This document shows positions 1-5,429 of a DNA stretch of 5,429 nt, one piece after another; position 1 is the first letter of the stretch, and the number at the start of each line of letters is the position of its first letter. A program made the position numbers and the translations under genes. The notes beneath the pieces are model-generated. The model was not told where the DNA came from. It did not search any database and worked only from the letters and a program-made list of their open reading frames with translations. The DNA comes from an uncultured Propionibacteriaceae bacterium (GTDB lineage: Bacteria > Actinomycetota > Actinomycetes > Propionibacteriales > Propionibacteriaceae). Location: contig CALMAD010000397.1 in the NCBI GenBank assembly GCA_937859105.1, positions 1 to 5,429 on the forward strand. Reading direction: 5' to 3'.

Positions 1-42
1 CGGGATCGTGGGCTCAGGCGTCCGCCCGGCTCTCGTCGCTCA

Positions 43-62
43 GGACGCCGCAGCCGGCGTCC
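43..62. repeat. GC-rich hairpin with 8-bp perfect stem
   Basis: GGACGCCG (43-50) is followed by the loop CAGC and the exact reverse complement CGGCGTCC (55-62). A further copy of GGCGTCC lies at 17-23, inside a 10-bp direct repeat GGCGTCCGCC (17-26 and 56-65). The middle arm could therefore pair with either flank. There is no T-run on either side, so a classical intrinsic terminator is not supported. It may be a GC-only terminator, a control site for a gene to the left, or chance in high-GC DNA. Confidence 0.4.
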
Positions 63-201
63 GCCTGTGGAGAGCATGCCGTGCCTACCCGCGCGCGCGT
101 GCCGAGGAGTTCCTCACTGGTGCTGCTACCTCTGGGACAGGAACGCCCCACAGAAACGTGTCCGAGGGCTCGCCGGTCCGGTCTGTCCACACGCACCTGT
201 G

Positions 202-235
202 TGACGTTCTCCACACTCCAGTGTGGAGAACGTCA
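202..235 (-). terminator. Perfect inverted repeat with 16-bp arms, candidate terminator of dprE1-dprE2
   Basis: The arm TGACGTTCTCCACACT (202-217) and its exact reverse complement (220-235) are separated by CC. In RNA this gives a stem of about 15 bp with a tetraloop, ending 24 nt past the dprE2 stop codon at 259. The position favours transcription termination. There is no U-tract on either strand, so it would be a tail-less terminator of the type often proposed in actinobacteria. The perfect symmetry also fits a binding site for a dimeric regulator. A smaller competing hairpin, CACAC (188-192) with GTGTG (199-203), overlaps the left arm. The repeat is directly visible; its role is inferred. 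Confidence 0.45.
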
Positions 236-258
236 GGTAGAAACGCACCAGAGGGGCG

Positions 259-1020
259 CTAGATCGGCAACCTCTTAAAGATGGGGGCCGGGATGTGCTT
301 CAAGACCAACATCACGTACTGAAACGCCGGCGGCGCCCACACGAGCCCCTTGCCCTTCTTGGCCGAGGAGACGGCGAGCTTCGCGACGTCCTCTTTGTCG
401 ACGGTCAAGGGGGCCTCCTTGACGCCCGCGGACATCCGTGTGCGCACCTGCCCCGGCCGGATCACCAGCACGCTCACCCCCGCCTTCTCGAGCGCCTGCC
501 CGAGGTTGCGGTAGAACCCGTCGAGCCCCGCCTTCGTGGCCCCGTACACGAAGTTCGATCGCCGCACCTTCTCGCCGGCCGCCGAGCTCATGACGATGAT
601 CTGGCCGAAGCCCTGGTTCTTCATCCGCTCGCCCACCAGGACGCCCACGCTCACGGCGCCGGTGAAGTTGATGTCGCACTCCAGGACGGCCTTGCGCTGG
701 TCCTGCCAGAGCTCCTCCTGGTCGCCGAGGATGCCGAACGCGACCACCGCGACGTCGACGTCGGCCCCCTCCCACGCCTGCGCGATCACGCCCGGATGGC
801 TGTCGGTGTCCGTCGCGTCGAAGTCGATCGTGGTCGCCGAGCGCGCGCCGGCGTCCTTCATCTGCTGAACGGACGCCTCCGTGCGGTCGTCCCCCGGCTG
901 CACCGCCAGCACGACGTCGGCCGGCGCGTGCCGCAGGTACTCGGACACGATCGCGAGCCCGATCTCGGACGTCCCGCCCAGCAGCAGGATCTTGTTGGGG
1001 TTGCCCACGGCGTCGATCAC
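259..1020 (-). CDS. dprE2: Decaprenylphosphoryl-2-keto-D-erythro-pentose reductase (DprE2), SDR family
   Basis: This is the second half of the DprE1/DprE2 epimerase. It reduces the 2-keto intermediate made by DprE1 to decaprenylphosphoryl-D-arabinose using a nicotinamide cofactor, on the cytoplasmic or membrane-associated side. The 253-residue protein is the usual size (about 254 in M. tuberculosis) and aligns from end to end with that enzyme as I recall it. A Rossmann glycine motif GGTSEIG lies at 15-21, Asn118 in INFTG, and the SDR catalytic residues are Ser146, Tyr159 and Lys163 (YGATK). The segment [13 protein letters not shown] (187-198 region) and the C-terminal end KRLPI are family hallmarks. 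The start is GTG at 1020-1018, chosen for the strong GGAGGA 4 nt upstream and the mycobacterial-like N-terminus. It lies 108 bp downstream of dprE1 on the same strand, presumably co-transcribed. Identification is close to certain. Confidence 0.95.
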   Translation of the reverse strand: MIDAVGNPNKILLLGGTSEIGLAIVSEYLRHAPADVVLAVQPGDDRTEASVQQMKDAGARSATTIDFDATDTDSHPGVIAQAWEGADVDVAVVAFGILGDQEELWQDQRKAVLECDINFTGAVSVGVLVGERMKNQGFGQIIVMSSAAGEKVRRSNFVYGATKAGLDGFYRNLGQALEKAGVSVLVIRPGQVRTRMSAGVKEAPLTVDKEDVAKLAVSSAKKGKGLVWAPPAFQYVMLVLKHIPAPIFKRLPI

Positions 1021-1024
1021 GACT

Positions 1025-1030
1025 TCCTCC
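1025..1030 (-). promoter_or_regulatory. Strong ribosome binding site of dprE2
   Basis: Read on the minus strand, GGAGGA lies 4 nt before the GTG start of dprE2, a near-perfect match to the anti-Shine-Dalgarno sequence. It fixes the GTG at 1020 as the start. It also contrasts with dprE1, which has no good site and may be translated from a leaderless mRNA. The second gene of the pair could therefore be translated at a different rate from the first. Confidence 0.8.
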
Positions 1031-1039
1031 GTTGGTCGA

Positions 1040-1069
1040 GGGGACGCCGCCCGGCTGGGCGGGCGCCCC
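1040..1069. repeat. Hairpin in the dprE1-dprE2 spacer
   Basis: CCGCCC (1047-1052) and GGGCGG (1057-1062) form a 6-bp stem around the loop GGCT. Beyond a symmetric 3 x 3 internal loop, GGGG (1040-1043) can pair with CCCC (1066-1069). The structure would form in the dprE1-dprE2 mRNA about 10 nt upstream of the dprE2 ribosome binding site. It could slow decay, act as a partial terminator or processing site, or be a by-product of GC content. No T-run follows it. Confidence 0.4.
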
Positions 1070-1128
1070 GGATGGTCAGGGGTGAGGGTTCAGGGATATG
1101 CGAGAGACGGGACGCGCGCACGCCCGCG

Positions 1129-2544
1129 TCAGAGCAGTTCGAGGCGCCGCGCCATGTCGGACGCGAACACCCCGTGCGGGTCGATCGCACGGCGCGTCGC
1201 GATCCACTGATCGATCTCGGGGTACATCGCGTGGAAGGTCTCCGCCGACGTCCGCGAATCCTTCGCCGTGTAGAGGCGCCCGCCGAACTCGAGGATGCGC
1301 GCGTCCAGCCCGTTCAGGAAGGTGTCGAGCCCCGGCTTGATCGGGAAGTCGACGCACACGTTCCAGCCCGCCATCGGGTAGCTGAGGGGGGCCTTGTTGC
1401 CCTCGCCGAACAGCTTGAACACGTTCAGGAACGAGTAGTGCCCCGACCGCTGGATGTCGAGGATGATCAGCTTGAACTCCTCCACCGCCTCGGGCGGCAC
1501 GACGAACTGGTACTGCAGGAAGCCGTCGGAGCCGTACGCACGGTTCCACTCGCCGAACATGTCGAGCGGGTGGTAGAAGCCCGTCAGCGACTGGATGTGG
1601 TCGGTGTAATTGCCGCTCTTCAGGTACCACACCTCGCCCAGCGCGGTGAACGTCAGCTTGTTCGCGAGCCCGTTCGGGAAGACGTCGGGCAGCGTCACGA
1701 ACGTCTTGCCCGAGAAGTTCAGCGGGTCGGCGGCCAGCTTCGGCGCGAGCTCCTTCAGCTCGTCCAGCGTCGCCAGGTTGCCGCGGGAGAGCGCCGCGCG
1801 GCCCAGCTTCGGCGGGCCGGAGATGGCGTCGAACCACGCCGAGCTGTAGTCGTAGCGGTGTTCCGACCCGTCGGAATGCACCGCGATCGTCTCGTCGAGG
1901 GTCTTCGTGACGACGCCGTCGGCCTTGAAGTACGCCGTCTCGGTGCGCGTCATCGACAGCGTCGCCTTCAGCACGATGCCCGTCAGCCCGACGCCGCCGA
2001 CCGTCGCCCAGAACAGCGAGCCGTCGGGATCGTCGGCGCTGCCCTCGGGCGTCAACATCAGGACGCGGCCGTCGGCCACCAGCAGATCCATCGACGCCAC
2101 GTGGTTGCCGAAGCTGCCCGCGGAGTGGTGGTTCTTGCCGTGGATGTCGTTGCCGATCGCACCGCCGACCGTCACCTGCCGCGTGCCGGGCAGCACCGAC
2201 ACCCACAGGCCGTGCGGGAGTGCGGCCTTCATGAGCGTGTCGAGGCTGACGCCCCCGTCGACGGTGACGGTCGCCGCGTCCGGATCGATGTCGTGGATCG
2301 TGTTCAGCGCCGTCATGTCGACGACCAGGCCGCCGCCGTTCTGCGCCACGTCGCCGTAGCTGCGGCCCAGGCCGCGCGCGATGACGCCGCGGCCGCGGCC
2401 CTCCTCGACGTCGGCTGCGGCCTGCGCGACCGCCTGGACGATGGTGTCGACGTCGGGCGTGCAGAGCACCTCGGCCGTCGTGGGCGCGGTTCGTCCCCAA
2501 CCCGTCAGACGGGCGGACGTCGTGGGCAATCCGGTGGTAGTCAT
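1129..2544 (-). CDS. dprE1: Decaprenylphosphoryl-beta-D-ribose 2'-oxidase (DprE1), FAD-dependent
   Basis: It oxidises the 2'-hydroxyl of decaprenylphosphoryl-D-ribose to the ketone that DprE2 reduces, giving the arabinose donor. The 471-residue protein has an N-terminal VAO-type FAD-binding domain (about 7-195) and a C-terminal sugar-oxidase domain. Visible family residues, with M. tuberculosis equivalents from memory, are Tyr63 in GLGRSYGD (Y60), His135 and Lys137 in DIHGKNHH (H132, K134), Trp237 (W230), Tyr324 (Y314), Gln344 and Gln346 (Q334, Q336), Lys377 (K367), Asn395 (N385), Cys397 (C387) and Lys428 (K418). The end, [12 protein letters not shown], is typical. Relative to the mycobacterial protein it has about 3 extra residues at the N-terminus, 4 near 168-177 and 3 near 261-266, all probably loops. 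The ATG at 2544 lacks a good ribosome binding site, but the protein after it starts like known family members. It is first in the dprE1-dprE2 unit and divergent from the MBL gene. Confidence 0.96.
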   Translation of the reverse strand: MTTTGLPTTSARLTGWGRTAPTTAEVLCTPDVDTIVQAVAQAAADVEEGRGRGVIARGLGRSYGDVAQNGGGLVVDMTALNTIHDIDPDAATVTVDGGVSLDTLMKAALPHGLWVSVLPGTRQVTVGGAIGNDIHGKNHHSAGSFGNHVASMDLLVADGRVLMLTPEGSADDPDGSLFWATVGGVGLTGIVLKATLSMTRTETAYFKADGVVTKTLDETIAVHSDGSEHRYDYSSAWFDAISGPPKLGRAALSRGNLATLDELKELAPKLAADPLNFSGKTFVTLPDVFPNGLANKLTFTALGEVWYLKSGNYTDHIQSLTGFYHPLDMFGEWNRAYGSDGFLQYQFVVPPEAVEEFKLIILDIQRSGHYSFLNVFKLFGEGNKAPLSYPMAGWNVCVDFPIKPGLDTFLNGLDARILEFGGRLYTAKDSRTSAETFHAMYPEIDQWIATRRAIDPHGVFASDMARRLELL

Positions 2545-2552
2545 CGGCCGTC

Positions 2553-2558
2553 AGCCTA
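2553..2558 (-). promoter_or_regulatory. Candidate -10 element of the dprE1-dprE2 promoter
   Basis: On the minus strand TAGGCT fits the actinobacterial TANNNT -10 pattern and ends 8 nt before the dprE1 ATG. Transcription starting about 7 nt downstream would begin 0-2 nt from the start codon, so the mRNA would be leaderless or nearly so. This agrees with the lack of a good Shine-Dalgarno sequence. I see no clear -35 hexamer, which is common for such promoters. Confidence 0.45.
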
Positions 2559-2580
2559 CCCCCGCCCACCCCGTCGGGGG
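2559..2580. repeat. Dyad between the divergent -10 elements
   Basis: CCCCCG (2559-2564) and its reverse complement CGGGGG (2575-2580) are separated by 10 bp. The dyad fills the space between the two candidate -10 boxes and covers the positions where -35 contacts of either promoter would fall. It could be an operator that controls both directions, or chance in G/C-rich DNA. No regulator family can be assigned. Confidence 0.3.
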
Positions 2581-2589
2581 CGAGGACGC

Positions 2590-2595
2590 TACGGT
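2590..2595 (+). promoter_or_regulatory. Candidate -10 element of the MBL-fold gene
   Basis: TACGGT fits TANNNT, and 6 nt separate it from the GTG at 2602. A transcript starting 7 nt after the hexamer would begin exactly at the GTG, the standard geometry of actinobacterial leaderless genes. A GAGGA at 2582-2586 is too far (15 nt) to serve as a good ribosome binding site. No obvious -35 is present. Confidence 0.45.
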
Positions 2596-2601
2596 GCCGG
2601 G

Positions 2602-3417
2602 GTGGAGATCACCCTGCTCGGCACCGGCGCCGCCGACGGCTGGCCGAACCCGTTCTGCCGGTGCGCCTCGTGCTCGTGGGCGCGCGAGGCGGCGGTCGTC
2701 CGGACGCCCACGTGCCTCCTCGTCGACGGACGCCTCCTCCTGGACGCCGGCCCGGCACTCCCCCAGCAGGCCGTCGCCGCGGGGGTCGACCTGGCGGGCG
2801 TCCGGACGGCCGTCGTCACCCACGCCCACACCGATCATCTCGACCCGGCGTTCCTGCTGCACCGCGGGTGGGTCCGCGACGACCCGCTGACGGTCGCCGG
2901 GCCGCGCCCGGTCATGGACGCCTGCCACGACTGGCTCGACCCGGCGTCCACCGTGGTGACGCTGGCCGAGCTGACCGCCGGCGACGACGTCGTGCTCGAC
3001 GGCTACCGCGTCACCGCCCTCCCCGCGCGCCACGAGGCGCTCGGCGAGTGCCTGCTCTACGCGCTCGAGGACGCCGACGGCGCGTCCGTGCTCTACGCGA
3101 CCGACACCGGGCCCGGCTGGCTGGAAGGGGCGTCCGGCCTGCTCGAGGGACGCCGCTTCGACGCCGTCTTCTGCGAGGAGACGTTCGGCGACGCCGACCT
3201 CTCGCCGCAGCACCTCACCCTGCCGACGTTCGCCGCCGAGATCGGACGCCTCCGCGCCCTCGGCTGCGTCGACGACGCCACGCGGGTGGTCGCGGTGCAT
3301 CTGTCGCACCACAACCCGCCGGGCCCCGAACTCGCCGCCCGCCTGGCGCGCAGCGGCGCCACGGCGCCCCCGGAGGGGACGCGGCTGCGGATCGCCCCGG
3401 CAGCCCGCACCCCATGA
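2602..3417 (+). CDS. PhnP-like metallo-beta-lactamase-fold hydrolase (probable phosphodiesterase)
   Basis: This is a 271-residue stand-alone MBL-fold protein. The HxHxDH motif is at 74-79 (THAHTDH), with further metal ligands His144, Asp168 and His233. A Cys-rich motif near the N-terminus (Cys19, Cys21, Cys24 after a GTGAADGWP strand-loop) together with His236 matches the second structural zinc site of E. coli PhnP (C21, C23, C26, H225, from memory). His204 corresponds to the PhnP active-site His200. PhnP opens 5-phosphoribosyl 1,2-cyclic phosphate in phosphonate breakdown and is about 252 residues long. No signal peptide or membrane segment is seen, so it is cytosolic. No C-P lyase genes are in view, so the substrate is unknown; a cyclic phosphodiester is the best guess. 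Related MBL domains are also fused to cobinamide kinase in some actinomycetes. The start is GTG at 2602, as any longer version would overlap dprE1. Family assignment is firm; activity is inferred. Confidence 0.88.
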   Translation: MEITLLGTGAADGWPNPFCRCASCSWAREAAVVRTPTCLLVDGRLLLDAGPALPQQAVAAGVDLAGVRTAVVTHAHTDHLDPAFLLHRGWVRDDPLTVAGPRPVMDACHDWLDPASTVVTLAELTAGDDVVLDGYRVTALPARHEALGECLLYALEDADGASVLYATDTGPGWLEGASGLLEGRRFDAVFCEETFGDADLSPQHLTLPTFAAEIGRLRALGCVDDATRVVAVHLSHHNPPGPELAARLARSGATAPPEGTRLRIAPAARTP

Positions 3418-3421
3418 CGGC

Positions 3422-5429
3422 TCACCGCCCGTCGAGGCCCCAGAAGACCCGGTCCATGACGCCGCGGACGAGCCGGGCGCCGCGCCGGTAGTCCTCCATG
3501 AACGCCGACGTGTGGCCCTTGTCGTAGCCGAGCACCTCGGCCAGGGGGCCGAGTTCGCGGACGTCGGACGGGATCGTGTCGGACGCCTTCGCGCGCACGA
3601 GCATGTTCGCGTTCCGGATCCGCGCGGCCAGCCGCCAGGCCGATCGCAGCGCCTCGGCGTCCGCCTCGTCGAGGAACCCGGCCGCGACCTCGGCGTCCAG
3701 CGCGAGCATCGTGGTCGGCGTCCGCAGGTCGGGGTACTCGGCCCCGTGCTCCACCTGGAGCAACTGGGCGGTCCATTCCACGTCGGTGAGCCCGCCGGGG
3801 CCGAGCTTCACGTGCCGCTTCGGGTCGGTGCCGCGCGGCAGCCGCTCGGCCTCCATGCGTGCCTTGAGCTTGCGGATCTCGGTGACCTGCTTGTGCGACA
3901 GCCCGCCCGCGGGGTAGCGCACCGGCTCGATCGCCGCGAGCAACTCCTCGCCCAGCTCGCGGTCGCCCGCGCCGACGCTGGCCCGGATGAGCGCCTGCCG
4001 CTCCCACGTCGCCGACCATTTCTCGTAGTAGCTGCGGTAGGAGGCGAGCGTCCGCACCATCGGGCCGCCTTTACCCTCGGGGCGCAGGTCGAGATCGACC
4101 TCGAGCACCGGGTCGGGGCCGGGCCGCGACAGCAGCTGACGAGCCGCCGAGATGATGCGCATGGCGCTCTTGGTGCGCTCGGGGTCGTCGGAGTCCTCCA
4201 TGACGAACATGCCGTCGGCGTCCGACCCGTAGGCCACCTCGCGCCCGCCCCACCGGCCGAGCGCGATGAGCGCGAGCCGCGGCGGGTCCTGCTCGTCGCG
4301 CGAGGCGATCTCGAGCGCGCAGTCAAGCGTCGCGCCCATGATGTCGGACAGGGCCTGGCCCCCCTGGTCGAGGGGGATCGTCCCGAGCAGGTCGCCCATC
4401 GCGACGCGCAGCAGCTCCCGCCGCCGGACGGCGCGGATGGCCGCGATCGCGTCCCCCGCCTCCTTCTGCCGGGACGCCGTCGACCGCATCGCCCGCGCGA
4501 TCTCCTCCAGCGTCTTGGGGACGATCTCGCTGGGGTCGGCGAGCAACTGCACGTTCTGCGGCTCGCGCTTGAGCAGGTTCACCGCGTACCGGCTCGACGA
4601 CAGGATGCGCGCCAGATTCTCGGCCATCGCACCCTCGTCGCGCAGCGCCCGCAGGTACCACGAGGAGCTGCCCAACGCCTCGCTGACCTGCCGGAACGCG
4701 AGCAGGCCGTGGTCGGGGTTGGGCCCCTGGGCCAGCCACCCAAGCATCGCCGGGAGCAGCTGCCGCTGGATCTCCGCCTGCCGCGACACGCCTTGGCTCA
4801 GCGCGGCGATGTGGCGCAGCGCGGCCTTCGCGTCGGAGTAGCCCAGCGCGCGCAGGCGCGTCTCGGCGGCCTCCGACGTCAGGGTCACCGCGGCCGACGG
4901 GATGCGCGCGACCGCCTCCAGCAGCGGGCTGTAGAACATCCGCTGATGCAGGCGTAGGACGCGGCGCTTCGACTTCTGCCAGTCGCCGGCCAGCGACTCG
5001 GCGTCCCGCTCGCCCATGCTGCGCGCGGTGCGCCGCAGCGACGCCGCGTCCTTCGGCAGCAGATGGGTGCGGCGCAGGTGGAACAGCTGACCGCGATGCT
5101 CGAGGACGCGCTGGAAGCGGTAGGCCTCCCCGAGCCGCTGCCCGTCCTCACGGCCGACGTAGCCGTAGGTGATGAGCGCCTCCAGGCCGTCGAACGTGCC
5201 GCGCAGCCGCAGCCGATCGTCGGCGCGGCCGTGCACCAACTGCAGCAGTTGGACGGTGAACTCGGTGTCGCGCAGCCCCCCGGCGCCCAGCTTGATCTCG
5301 GAGTCGGCCTCCCGCTGCGGGATCAGCGAGATCACGCGGCGCCGCATCGCCTGCACCTCGGAGACGAACGCGTCGTCGTCCGCGACGCGCCACACCAGCG
5401 GCCACACCATGTCGACGAACCCAGATCGG
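3422..5429 (-). CDS. glnE: Glutamine synthetase adenylyltransferase / adenylyl-removing enzyme (GlnE), 5' part cut off by the window edge
   Basis: GlnE attaches AMP to, and removes it from, a tyrosine of glutamine synthetase, tuning nitrogen assimilation in response to PII signalling. The frame is open to the right edge, so the ATG at 5410 is internal. About 668 residues of a protein normally near 1000 are seen. Numbering from that ATG, residues 40-51 (KLGAGGLRDTEF) are the end of the N-terminal de-adenylylating domain, whose catalytic GSDxD lies outside the window. A helical region of about 110-370 follows. The C-terminal adenylylating domain has GRWGGREVAYGSDAD at 385-399 with Asp397 and Asp399, Asp439 and Asp441 in EVDLDLRPEG, WSATWERQALIRA (465-477), and a second copy of the KLGxGGLxDxEW motif at 535-546. 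The stop is TGA at 3424-3422. The frame is intact. It converges on the MBL gene with a 4-bp gap. No glnA is visible beside it. Confidence 0.95.
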   Translation of the reverse strand, partial: RSGFVDMVWPLVWRVADDDAFVSEVQAMRRRVISLIPQREADSEIKLGAGGLRDTEFTVQLLQLVHGRADDRLRLRGTFDGLEALITYGYVGREDGQRLGEAYRFQRVLEHRGQLFHLRRTHLLPKDAASLRRTARSMGERDAESLAGDWQKSKRRVLRLHQRMFYSPLLEAVARIPSAAVTLTSEAAETRLRALGYSDAKAALRHIAALSQGVSRQAEIQRQLLPAMLGWLAQGPNPDHGLLAFRQVSEALGSSSWYLRALRDEGAMAENLARILSSSRYAVNLLKREPQNVQLLADPSEIVPKTLEEIARAMRSTASRQKEAGDAIAAIRAVRRRELLRVAMGDLLGTIPLDQGGQALSDIMGATLDCALEIASRDEQDPPRLALIALGRWGGREVAYGSDADGMFVMEDSDDPERTKSAMRIISAARQLLSRPGPDPVLEVDLDLRPEGKGGPMVRTLASYRSYYEKWSATWERQALIRASVGAGDRELGEELLAAIEPVRYPAGGLSHKQVTEIRKLKARMEAERLPRGTDPKRHVKLGPGGLTDVEWTAQLLQVEHGAEYPDLRTPTTMLALDAEVAAGFLDEADAEALRSAWRLAARIRNANMLVRAKASDTIPSDVRELGPLAEVLGYDKGHTSAFMEDYRRGARLVRGVMDRVFWGLDGR

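Larger units (their letters stand above)
1..258. other. Non-coding region downstream of dprE2, no supported gene
   Basis: This stretch lies past the dprE2 stop and runs to the left edge. Short open frames exist on both strands, for example a 66-codon frame on the minus strand between 214 and 14. None has a convincing ribosome binding site, a recognisable protein, or the uniform G/C third positions of the real genes here. Base composition is less extreme than in the coding parts. The region is rich in dyads: a perfect inverted repeat at 202-235, a GC hairpin at 43-62, and several short TGTGGAGA / TCCACA words. It probably holds the 3' end signals of the dprE1-dprE2 transcript and possibly control sequences for a gene beyond the left edge. 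In M. tuberculosis aftA follows dprE2; nothing like its start is seen here. Confidence 0.6.

Noticed and set aside
14..214. 66-codon minus-strand open frame in the left non-coding region
   Set aside because: Its ATG lies inside the palindrome, there is no ribosome binding site, codon third positions are mixed in its first half, and the protein has no recognisable feature. A tiny gene cannot be wholly excluded.
66..235. Chromosomal replication origin
   Set aside because: The DnaA-box-like words are imperfect and few, there is no AT-rich unwinding region, and dnaA, dnaN or rpmH are not nearby.
8..278. Overlapping plus-strand open frames of 84 and 65 codons
   Set aside because: They run across the palindrome into the end of dprE2, with no good start signals and composition of random GC-rich translation.
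1076..2569. 497-codon minus-strand frame overlapping dprE1
   Set aside because: The translation is dominated by Arg, Gly, Pro and Ala as expected of a shifted frame. The true frame gives a full-length DprE1.
2594..2596. GTG at 2594 as an alternative start for the MBL gene
   Set aside because: It is out of frame with the MBL protein; the GTG at 2602 directly precedes the conserved first strand EITLLGTGA.
295..2601. Very long open frame on the plus strand running antisense through dprE2 and dprE1 into the MBL gene
   Set aside because: It is continuous only because high-GC codon bias removes stop codons on the opposite strand. The translation is rich in Arg, His, Val and Leu with no domain until the MBL protein begins at 2602. 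dprE1 and dprE2 on the other strand are unmistakable.
3512..4957. 481-codon plus-strand open frame antisense to glnE
   Set aside because: The composition is typical of a GC shadow frame, with no recognisable motif, while the minus-strand GlnE is conserved throughout.
5408..5410. ATG at 5410 as the start of GlnE
   Set aside because: The frame stays open to the window edge (preceding residues RSGFVD), and the protein from here lacks the catalytic half of the N-terminal domain, so the true start must lie outside the window.

Overview
The window is very GC-rich with strong G/C third-position bias, and every recognisable gene looks actinobacterial. It holds four real protein genes: dprE2 and dprE1 (minus strand, one transcription unit), a PhnP-like metallo-beta-lactamase-fold hydrolase (plus strand), and the 3' two-thirds of glnE (minus strand, running off the right edge). 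The closest matches I can recall for DprE1, DprE2 and GlnE are the Mycobacterium tuberculosis proteins. The gene order differs from mycobacteria, where the arabinosyltransferase gene aftA follows dprE2. This suggests another actinomycete lineage, but I cannot name a genus from the sequence.

Layout: positions 1-258 hold no supported gene, but contain two inverted repeats, including a perfect one with 16-bp arms (202-235) just past the dprE2 stop. dprE2 (259-1020) and dprE1 (1129-2544) follow on the minus strand, separated by a 108-bp spacer with a strong hairpin and a very good ribosome binding site for dprE2. A 57-bp divergent intergenic region (2545-2601) separates dprE1 from the MBL-fold gene (2602-3417). 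It contains a back-to-back pair of TANNNT -10 candidates placed so that both transcripts would be leaderless or nearly so. The MBL gene converges on glnE (3422 to beyond 5429) with only 4 bp between the stop codons.

Function: DprE1 (FAD oxidase) and DprE2 (NAD(P)H reductase) together epimerise decaprenylphosphoryl-D-ribose to decaprenylphosphoryl-D-arabinose, the lipid-linked arabinose donor for cell-envelope glycans. All DprE1 active-site positions I can recall are kept, including the cysteine attacked by benzothiazinones. GlnE adenylylates and de-adenylylates glutamine synthetase to match nitrogen supply. The MBL protein keeps the full set of PhnP metal ligands, including a second Cys3-His zinc site, but no phosphonate genes are visible, so its substrate is unknown. 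I see no mobile element, CRISPR array, tRNA or rRNA, and nothing that amounts to a new multi-gene system. The points most worth a second look are the palindrome with its DnaA-box-like 9-mers, the compact divergent leaderless promoters, and the orphan PhnP-like enzyme.
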